DNA from: Lycorma delicatula
Taxonomy: Eukaryota > Arthropoda > Insecta > Hemiptera > Fulgoridae
NCBI RefSeq assembly: GCF_047948215.1
Contig: NC_134461.1
Location: forward strand, 129,032,512 to 129,096,511
Length of the DNA stretch: 64,000 nt
Reading direction: 5' to 3'
Each line of letters begins with the position of its first letter. Position 1 is the stretch's first letter. The translations under genes were made by a program, and so were the position numbers. Of this stretch, positions 56,715 to 64,000 are shown one piece after another. The notes below the pieces were generated by a model, which made no database searches, had not been told where the DNA came from, and saw only the letters and a program-made list of their open reading frames with translations.

Positions 56715-57605
56715 TCCCGTCTAGATAGCGCTATAGCTCTAGAAGGGAAAATATTGCAAACGGTCCAATTTGGGCATATGCAGTTTTTACCGCATCTTTA
56801 CGTTTTGACTTCTAAGGAACCCCAAAAACCGGATGGAAATTTTCCGGATGTTACTGTTCGTATGTACGCGTGTGTGTTCGGTGTTGGGCTCTAAATCACC
56901 TTATATCTCCAGAACTACCGGACCGATTTTGACCAAATTTTGTCAAATTACTTCTATATGTGGGACATTGATGCCATTAAATTTTCAAATTAAAAGGTCA
57001 AGGTGGTGAAGGTCACCCTCAGTATTTCGAGATTTCGCCTAATTAAGGTCATATTTTTCTTAGCCCTATTTGTTAACGATTAAAAGAATAACAATATTTG
57101 CAAAATCGCACCCCCACCCCAAAAAATGCTGTTATAGTCGTCTGCTATATTGTGACGGGGGTGGCATGGTGACCGAAACTACCACATGGAGGATATCTTC
57201 CCCCACGAGATCAGGATGTGACGTCACAGGTTAGTGGTAGAATTAAAGAAGTAAATAATATTTAAAGTGTAAAATAGTAACTCGGTCTGGCCGGGTCTAG
57301 AACTCGATCGCCTGGTTGACTCGGTACCTGGTGCGTTAAGCCTCACGAATACACCAGCCTGCCGACTGTACAAGGGAAATTTGTTCTATGTAAGTTGTGA
57401 AATTACATTATTTTAGTTAGTGCCGACCGTCACCGCTAGTACCGCCACACCCACGCGAATTAAATACGGTATGAGTGCGCGTTTTAATTAGAATCATTGA
57501 ATTAAATAAACTAAATTATATTATATTTAAATAAAATGATGAATATTTGAAACTAAGCTGTGTGTGTAAGCCGTGCATCAGAAAGAACCCACAGTTGTAG
57601 TACTT
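56715..57605 (+). repeat. Family S repeat, copy B
   Basis: Collinear with 49.48-50.33 kb, and it retains a roughly 65-base block (about 57158-57222, with GGGGGTGGCATGGTGACCG) absent from copy A. It contains the same tRNA-like segment and the same CCCACAGTTGTAG-type right end. A more distant relative of its left end may lie at about 61700. Confidence 0.8.
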
Positions 57606-57752
57606 TTAATAATACTGATTAGATAATTAATGAAATAACCCAGCATTTTCTGTAAACCGTTCAAGGTGAACATAAATAAGGCTCAAATAATTTGTATTAA
57701 TTTTTTCTGAATTTTGAATTATTTTTTCTAATTAGTATTTTCGTGTATTTAC
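57606..57752. other. AT-rich spacer
   Basis: Nothing recognised between the S repeat and the LINE target duplication. Confidence 0.5.
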
Positions 57753-57767
57753 TCAATATGTTACCTT

Positions 57768-58616
57768 TTTTTTTTTTCCCCCTACGCTCCCCGACCGGAT
57801 ATCCAATTAAGTATACTCAGTCGGGGAGAGTGTCCTTTTACTCTCAAAGGAGGCGTCCCCCACCCGCCGGCTATACGTCCGGCACGGCAGATTGGCCTCC
57901 CCGGTCTCGGATCTTTTGTTTTACATTGCCTGCCTCTAATCCCCCGCTTTAGAGCCAAGGTCCGGCTATGCCGTCCCCCAGCGCCTCAGCAGGGAACCGG
58001 GACTCGGTCTTTACGCCTTTGGCCTCTAATCGACAGCGCCGACCCCACAAAGAGCCTAGGCTCCCGCAGGGACGACCCCGCCGACCGGGACTTGGTCTTT
58101 TATTTTAACCCAAACTCAAACTCCCCTGGAGTTCACCCCCTTCTCAGGTACCCGCACACCAAGGCGTACAGGCCCTCCATGGAGTGACTGTCCACCCTAC
58201 CCTACTGTTTATACTCCCATTCTTCTGTCTTCATCCTCTTTGGCCCGCAGGACCTCCCCGGCGAACCTGCGGAACCATTCCCAGTTCTCATTGTTGTACC
58301 CCAACCAGTTTATGAGATTTTCTGGTGTAAGACCATTAATTACTATTTGACCTCTGTTAACGGCCCATCTTGGACATACGAACAACGTATGTTCGGCATC
58401 GTCGTTCTCTGGACAATAGATGCACTGCGGGGTGGCTCTCTTCCCGATCCTATACAGATACTGACCGAAAGAGCCGTGCCCCGTCAGTAATTGTGTCATG
58501 TAAAAATTGACATCTCCGAGTCTATTGTTATTCCAGGTTTTAATATTAGGGATTAGGCGTCTGGTCCATTCTCCCACTCTGGTCCCTGTCCACTCTTCTT
58601 GCCATTCTTGTTCTAT
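57768..58616 (-). mobile_element. R1-like LINE insertion with 15-bp target duplication
   Basis: A 5'-truncated insertion of about 850 bp. TCAATATGTTACCTT occurs at 57753-57767 and exactly again at 58617-58631. The minus-strand 3' end is a poly(A) tract (T run on the plus strand, 57766-57777). The 57780-58208 part is a GC-rich 3' untranslated region and 58209-58616 is coding. The perfect target duplication and open reading frame indicate the most recent LINE insertion in the window. Confidence 0.93.
58209..58616 (-). CDS. R1-like retrotransposon protein, C-terminal part, frame intact
   Basis: The frame is open from the truncated 5' junction (EQEWQEEWTGTRVGEW, about 58610) to a stop at 58209. 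It includes GDVNFYMTQLLTGHGSFGQY, then RIGKRATPQCIYC and CPENDDAEHTLFVCPRW (zinc knuckle C-x2-C-x7-H-x4-C), and ends NWEWFRRFAGEVLRAKEDED. In R1-clade elements this segment follows the reverse transcriptase and probably contributes to nucleic-acid binding. The reverse transcriptase and endonuclease are absent by 5' truncation, so no functional protein is expected. The related LINEs at 38.2 and 51.6 kb are a different family of the same clade. Confidence 0.9.
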   Translation of the reverse strand: MEQEWQEEWTGTRVGEWTRRLIPNIKTWNNNRLGDVNFYMTQLLTGHGSFGQYLYRIGKRATPQCIYCPENDDAEHTLFVCPRWAVNRGQIVINGLTPENLINWLGYNNENWEWFRRFAGEVLRAKEDEDRRMGV

Positions 58617-58764
58617 TCAATATGTTACCTTAACAAAACTTAAGTTGTTAATTTAAGGTAACATTGTTACCTTAACTTTTATTAATATTTTAAAAATCGA
58701 TATGGTCTTTAATAAGATTTCTTTATTAAATTTCGTAATTAACCGTGTTTTCTGTGATAAACAA

Positions 58765-58925
58765 TGTTTTACCAAGGTTTCTCTTGATACAACCAAACAA
58801 AATCTGGCACTTCCTTCTTTATCATTGGGTGTAGCACATCTCCTTATTGCAGTAGTGGTTTATATAACGTGTACTGATCGGTATTATTTACCGATCAGAA
58901 TAAAGTATTGATTTATTTATTCATA
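58765..58925 (+). repeat. Family Q repeat, partial, with perfect hairpin
   Basis: GGTTTCTCTTGATACAACC and the end ACCGATCAGAATAAAG correspond to family Q. Here the conserved end forms a perfect 10-bp hairpin: CTGATCGGTA 58874-58883 with TACCGATCAG 58889-58898, loop TTATT. Confidence 0.6.
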
Positions 58926-59015
58926 CTGGTACAGTATTTATCAAATAGATCAGACCACTATGAAGTTTCATTTATTCATTCATTAATAGTGTTCTCCAAT
59001 AGAGCAGGTCCTGTC

Positions 59016-59177
59016 GCTGGCCGGTCCCCGTGGCGTTAGTGGTAGCGTCTCAGCCTTTCATCTGGAGGTCCCGGGTTTGAATCCCGGTCAGGCATGGCAT
59101 TTTCACACGCTACAAAAATTTCGTTCATTTGTTGTTCTGAAGCAATATCTAACGATAGTGCCAGAGGTTTAAAAAAA
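59016..59177 (+). mobile_element. SINE-B, full length, with 10-bp target duplication
   Basis: This is the reference copy of the family: GGCCGGTCCCCGTGGCGTTA (A-box region), GGGTTTGAATCCCGG (B box), GGCATTTTCACACGCTAC, GAAGCAATATCTAACGATAG, and an A8 tail. AGGTCCTGTC at 59006-59015 and 59178-59187 is the target duplication, and the surrounding LINE sequence continues across it. Confidence 0.95.
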
Positions 59178-59203
59178 AGGTCCTGTCACGGCTGCTGCTT
59201 TCC

Positions 59204-59342
59204 TTTTTCTTTTTTTTTGTTTAACCTCCGGGAACAGGGAACACTGTTAAGTATTTGCTTCAGAGGATGAGATGGATGATTTGTAGCGTGTGAAAATGCC
59301 ATGCCTGACCGGGATTCCAACCCGGGATCTCCGGATGAAAGG
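59204..59342 (-). mobile_element. SINE-B, 5'-truncated, inverted relative to its neighbour
   Basis: On the minus strand it starts at CCTTTCATCCGGAGATCCCG (the A box is lost), carries the B-box region GGGTTGGAATCCCGG, then TGGCATTTTCACACGCTAC, and the end TCCCGGAGGTTAAACAAAAA. Flanking TGCTCTCC (59343-59350) and TGCTTTCC (59196-59203) may be an 8-bp target duplication with one mismatch. Confidence 0.88.
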
Positions 59343-59945
59343 TGCTCTCCACTTTGTTCTATCCTTTGCTGACCTCTTTCAGCATGTTTTCCTTTTTTCA
59401 TAATACCATCAATCATTTGAAATATCTTTCTTTCCTTCCATTCACCAAGCCTTCTATCGCATCCATTAATAAACACCTTCTTCTCGTACGATGCCCTAAC
59501 CGTTTCCTTTTCCTATATTCAGTCGCATTTAAAATTTTCTTGTTCTCTCCGATTCTCTTTAATACTTCATTTGTCACACGGTCTTGCATCTGACATTTAT
59601 CAATTTTGGGCCACACCCGCATCTATAAAGCCTCGATTCGTTTTCTGTCTGCCTTTTTCATCTTCCACATTTAAGCTCTATAGAATATCACACTCCACAT
59701 AAAACATTTTATTAATCTCTTCCTTAACGCTAAGTTTAACTCTCTACACAACAGTCTTCCCTTCTTATTAAATGCCTGTTTAGTTCTTGATACTCATGTT
59801 TTAATTTCTACTGTGCAAGTCAGGTCATCAGTTATAAAGCTTGCAAGTACTGAAATTTCTTCAAATGTTCTAAAACTTTATTTGCTATCTTAATCTCAAT
59901 CCTCTCCTCTTTTTGACGCAATAGTATGAAGTTTAAAAATTATAT

Positions 59946-60524
59946 TTATGCGACTTATTTTTTGAGTGAATCGTCGTAAAACTGTTTTCCTTAGGTATTA
60001 TTAAATTACTTTATCTATATTTTATCCATTTCCTTTAAAAATTTACATGGACGGATGATATCATCGGATTGGCATTATCCGTATACGTAAACGATTTTTA
60101 TTCTTCATTACCTGACGCCATTAAATTGAATTCTGGATTTTTATTATACAGAAAGAAAATTATGAAAAAAATTTTGGTTTTAAGGCTACCGACATATATT
60201 CCTTAAATTCCAAGCATGACAAGCCGTTACAAAAACATTCAAGAAGAATATTTTGGTTTGAATTTGGTTCAGGCTCTATAGGACACTGTCTCAGAATTAC
60301 GGTATAATGGAAACCACAGACTGTATTAATTTAAGAAAGTGATTATATGCCCTTATTAATCATTAAAATAAACCGGATGTAATTAAATTTCAATATTGGC
60401 TAAACGGTGAAATTTTACTGACATATCTATTTTAAAAATAATTAATGTGGATTTAATCATATCTATTGCTTTTTTTTTGTTATTTTTTTAATTTTATACT
60501 AATTAAATAATTCGTGAATGCGGC
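59946..60524. other. AT-rich non-coding stretch
   Basis: Nothing recognised. Confidence 0.5.
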
Positions 60525-60645
60525 TCAGATCAAGATCTCTTGATGGCTTCTCTTGATCCAACAAGACAAATTCAGAGACGGTTCCTTATCTACCTGATGT
60601 ATATTTTTATGTGTACCGACCAAAATAAAATATTTATAATTTTAT
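60525..60645 (+). repeat. Family Q repeat, short deleted copy
   Basis: TTGATCCAACAAGACAAATTC, a GGTTCCTTATCTACCTGATG step and GTGTACCGACCAAAATAAAA match the right end of family Q with a deletion of the middle. Confidence 0.6.
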
Positions 60646-61801
60646 ATGAATGATACAACCGAGAAAGGGTTAAAGGCTTACATAAAGAAATATTTAACGA
60701 CTCTGAAAATGTTTGCGACGAGTTGAACTGCACATTGTTCAGTCCGTAACCCGATCGCGATTTAATTTTAACAATAAAATTTCTGATAGGGAATGTAAAA
60801 AGAGGTAACGAAGTATTCGTAAATAAATTATATTTCATTAATACGAATTAGTGGTGTAATTAAGAAAAACGTGTTTAGAATTGTAGGGAAGTTATGAAAA
60901 AATATAGTCGATTTATAAAATCAGAAACAAATAGCTTTTCTCATACGGCCTTGCATTACTCTTTTTTTTAAATTAAAATTTTAGAGTAAAATTACTTGTC
61001 TGTGTATATTTATCATTGTCTGAATGGTTAAGAGGAATTTAAACGATATAGTATCTAATTATTAAGGAAAAAAAATTTTTTTTTTTTTTTATTAAAAAAA
61101 CAGAAAAGAAGATGGTTTATAATTCCAGAACCCTTTTTTTAATCTTTTTTTTTACCCAAAGAAATTTAATAGGACTAATAATAAGTCACACCTTTGCCAC
61201 TTAAAAGATGAAACTATTCAATGTAGGATGCATGGTCGGTTAACAACACCTTTGTGGTATTTTAACACCGTATATCTTCTGCTTCGATTGTTGCAACATG
61301 AAATATCAGCAAAGTTCGCAAGTAATCGTGTGGCATCTGGAGAAAAAAAATTGCAAAACTAAAATGTCGTTTCTCTTACGTTTCATACTTACATAAAATA
61401 TGCAGTATTTTTTTTATCACTTAGTTGATTTTCCGTATTGTAGGCAGTTTGTTATTTTTTAAAATAATTTATTGTCGATTAAATGTAATTAAAATTTTTA
61501 TAAATTAATCGTATAGTCAATATATTAAAAATGTTAATAAGCTGACCTTCGAAGCAAAGAAAATAATATATCGGTGCGAATTAAAATACTACGTTAATAA
61601 TAATTAGTAATCTCATATCGAATTATAGATCATATTGGTAGAAGCTTTGACTAAAATTATATTTTATTTTTCTAGCTACGAGGATACACAAATAGGTGTA
61701 TAGCTATAAAAGGGAAAGTATGCTAATCGGGTCAAATTTTTCATATCAGTTTTTGCAGATCATAACGATTCAAGACTCCCTCTATCAAAAAACAGCAGTA
61801 T
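60646..61801. other. AT-rich stretch
   Basis: Long T and A runs occur near 61070-61165. At about 61680-61760 there is faint similarity to the left end of family S. No coding trace was found. Confidence 0.45.
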
Positions 61802-61850
61802 GAATTGCATAACTTTTTCGGCTGTGCCGAAAAGTCAAGTTATGTAATTC
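61802..61850. repeat. Hairpin with 4-base bulge
   Basis: GAATTGCATAACT plus TTTTCGGC on the left pairs with GCCGAAAA plus AGTTATGTAATTC on the right around a TGT loop. The right arm has four extra bases (61802-61822 with 61826-61850). A small structured relic, possibly of a transposon. Confidence 0.6.
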
Positions 61851-62841
61851 GTTTTTCAAAAAAAAATTTCTGGCTATTTCAGTTCAATTATTTTAAGCTA
61901 TTTGGGGACTCATACGTCCTGGGAATTTTTATAATTATAAAAATATTCATTAAAATTTATTATAAATAAATTAAAATCGACATAATTTTTTTTTTTTAAT
62001 TTGAGAGCTCCCCCAACAGGAAAGGGATATTAAGTTATTTTGGTGAGTTCATTATTTAACAAAATACGTTTTGAATATTAAAAATTTGAAATTGCGAAGA
62101 AATTTAATCTGGGGCTCCGAAATTCGGGTAAATTAATTTTTAAGAAAATAATTCCTAAGTGGTGATAGTAAATATAAAAAAAGGAAATTTTAATCGTTTT
62201 AAAAATACAGAAATACAGTCATAATTTTAAATGATTAAAATTGTGATTCTCTAGTAAGGGAATGATCATGTTGGTTAATTTTTTTTTCAAGATATATTAA
62301 ACGGTAAGGATTATAAAAAATTAAAATTTTTAGTAATAAAAAATAGTGGTAGTTTAGTTAGTTTTTAATTTTTTTTTATTTTAAAACCAACTGGTAACTT
62401 GCGGAATGGACTAAAATTTAAGATAAATTAAAAAAAATTGTTTTTATAAAAAAATATTTTCTTTTTTACAACAGACCGTTTGAAGGTTTATTGGTATGGA
62501 AATATAGATACAAAATCCTCCCATTAATTCCTTTTCTGAAGCAAGATTTACTAAATAAAGAAAAATAGGTAAAGTTATTTTTGTGGACGTGAATACCAAA
62601 TAAAACTTTTTGGTAATTTGTGATCTTGATGAAAATAAACTTCGACTTTTCTTAGAAATATTTATTAAAAGTGCTACAGTAAAGAATTGAAATCTAATTT
62701 CGTCAAAAACAACACCCACTTTGTAAATGTAATATTAATAATGTAAAATGTAATAGTCTTCCCCTCTGTAGGTAGTATCTATCTATCAAGTTTCAAGATA
62801 ATCGGTCAACGGGATCCAGAGTTATAAGATCAAACTACATA

Positions 62842-62845
<4 letters not shown>
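61851..62845. other. AT-rich stretch
   Basis: The antisense frame 62444-62719 is unrecognised. A phrase near 62780-62830 (ATCTATCAAGTTTCAAGATA, then GGGATCCAGAGTTATAAG) leads into the AC array and recalls dispersed repeats. Confidence 0.45.

Positions 62846-62927
<82 letters not shown>
62846..62927. repeat. (AC)41 microsatellite
   Basis: Uninterrupted AC dinucleotide array of about 82 bases. Confidence 0.98.
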
Positions 62928-62928
<1 letters not shown>

Positions 62929-63080
62929 CCGTCAGACAAGAACCGATTTTTAAGACTTGGGAGCATCGGAATAAAAAATTACTTTCACAGACTATTTACA
63001 ATTTGTTTAAATTTTTTTTTGTAATACTTTTTTTAAATGTCTAGGTAAGAGACAAATCTTAAAAAAAGACTAAAGAAAAG

Positions 63081-63857
63081 AATCTGATGTGGACACCACA
63101 TGATTTCCTTGTATGCTTATTAAATTACATATAAACATTTTTTTTTTTTTTAATGAAAAGCGCATAAAATTTAATTTCTTTAATAATTTCTGATATTTTC
63201 ATTTCTTTGTAGATAGTAAAGGAAGTATTGTGATCACAGGAAATTTCGGTTTTCAGATTTCAACGGAAATATCCATTTTGACCAACCCTCAATCCATTTT
63301 GACTAGTTCGGCGTGACGTCTCTACGTACGTATGTATCTCACATAACTCAAAAACGATTAGCCGTAGGATGTTGACATTTTGGATTTAGGACTGTTGTAA
63401 CATCTGGTTGTGCACCTCCCCTTTTGATTGCAATCAAATGCACTGAAAGTATCCAAAAAAGCCCAAAATCCAAATTGTGGATTTTGGACTTTTTATTAAT
63501 TGCGGCAATAAGCCCTCATTGAGAGTTTTTCAAGGATATATCATAAGTGGTAGTTATTTTCATTGGTTCCAGAGTTATACCCAAACAAAAATTGTAATTA
63601 ATGAAATATTTTGATCTTACAAGGGGATGGCACATCGGTTCAAAACTTCATCTGCTTTTTTATTTAAATACATTGATTTATTAATTATTAACCAATTGTA
63701 AAAAGTTTTTTACGATAAATAATAATTCAATTATAACAAAAAAAAAAAATATCAGAAATTATTAATGAAATAAAATTTTATGTACTTTTCATTTTAAAAA
63801 TATATGTAATGTAATTTTATAGGCGTACAAGGAAGTCATGTGGTGTCCACATCAGAT
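63081..63857 (+). repeat. Family R repeat, copy 3, with long terminal inverted repeats
   Basis: The body (about 63200-63857) is collinear with the copy at 34.96-35.63 kb, including a CCAAAATCCA/TGGATTTTGG hairpin near 63467-63487. In addition 63084-63200 is an inverted copy of the right end, so CTGATGTGGACACCACATGA at the left mirrors TCATGTGGTGTCCACATCAG at the right, over about 115 bases. The left inverted part is missing from copies 1 and 2. No open frame is convincing. Confidence 0.8.
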
Positions 63858-64000
63858 TTTTTTGATGCTATTCTCATAAGATTTTACCACAGTTTCCCTT
63901 GATTCATCCAGAGAACTGATGGGATTTGTCCGTTTATTTACCTTTGAAGTAGCGTACCATTCCTGACGTGATCTCTATAATGTATTTTTATGTACCGGTC
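63858..64000 (+). repeat. Family Q right half, running off the window
   Basis: GATTTTACCACAGTTTCCCT through TTTTTATGTACCGGTC is nearly identical to 35635-35760, so the R-Q junction is shared with the 34.9-kb copy. The end of the repeat lies beyond the window. Confidence 0.8.

Larger units (their letters stand above)
58974..59945 (-). pseudogene. LINE C-terminus and tail, carrying two SINE insertions
   Basis: Minus strand from about 59945. It reads FQYLGSFITDDLTCTVEIKT (about 59870), RTKQAFNKKGRLLCRELNLA, LRKRLIKCFMWSVIFY (about 59720), then QDRVTNEVLKRIGENKKIL (about 59590-59530) and RKRLGHRTRRRCLLMDAIEG. A KGKHAERGQQRIEQSGE block leads to the first SINE at about 59343. The LINE resumes at 59203 as KAAAVTGPALLENTI interrupted by the second SINE (59016-59177). 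It ends in ATGA-repeat tail sequence at 58974-58990. Frameshifts occur near 59620 and 59700. This is an RTE-like element of a different family from that at 1.8 kb. Confidence 0.82.

Noticed and set aside
1..64000. CRISPR array, rRNA, operons or bacterial-type defence system
   Set aside because: No regularly spaced repeats with unique spacers, no ribosomal RNA-like blocks, and all coding traces are eukaryotic mobile elements.

Overview
This is a eukaryotic nuclear window, almost certainly from an insect and probably a hemipteran. The base composition is visibly AT-rich, microsatellites are dense, and the window is packed with mariner/Tc1 DNA transposons, several clades of non-LTR retrotransposon (RTE-like, R1-like, Jockey-like), a Penelope-like fragment and two tRNA-derived SINE families. 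The lineage call rests on the style of the repeats as I remember them, not on a search. I found no intact host protein-coding gene, tRNA, rRNA or CRISPR array. Nearly every recognisable coding trace is a broken mobile element, so the window is best read as an intergenic or heterochromatin-like transposon graveyard.

Layout. 0-9 kb: a decayed member of a dispersed arthropod gene family (8-720), a 5'-truncated RTE-like LINE abutting a Penelope-like reverse-transcriptase fragment (1.8-3.5 kb), a decayed Tc1/mariner-type transposase (5.3-6.4 kb), a SINE, and a hammerhead-like motif at 8.5 kb. 11-16 kb: two SINEs, then two mariners of different lineages fused tail to tail, the first split by a SINE with a 15-bp target duplication. 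18-24 kb: LINE fragments, SINEs, a large GT array and a tandem duplication. 25-36 kb: three-copy repeat family R and multi-copy family Q, and the most informative nest. There a Tc1-like element sits inside a TA microsatellite, next to a mariner interrupted by a second mariner, next to a pogo/Tigger-like remnant. 36-43 kb: a full-length SINE, a short leucine-rich-repeat-like ORF, a second copy of one of the 15-kb mariners, an R1-like LINE, a foldback repeat and further LINE pieces.

44-46 kb: a conspicuous GC-rich island. On the minus strand it has a short open frame followed within about 60 bases by two motifs resembling the histone mRNA 3' stem-loop, one of them a perfect consensus match, with a third further on. 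Next to it lies a decayed Jockey-type gag (ORF1). I consider this the most unusual structure in the window. 49-64 kb: two copies of a repeat (S), a second and longer R1-like LINE, a small inverted-repeat mariner relic, a clean R1-like insertion with a 15-bp target duplication, a LINE carrying two inverted SINE insertions, and a family R copy flanked by long inverted repeats that runs into family Q at the window end.

Nothing here forms an operon or pathway. The links between elements are those of nesting and co-mobilisation: SINEs presumably depended on LINE machinery, and the decayed transposases show that most DNA transposons are dead. Insertion order can be read from target duplications and interrupted reading frames at 14.6, 30-32, 36.2, 57.8 and 59.0 kb.
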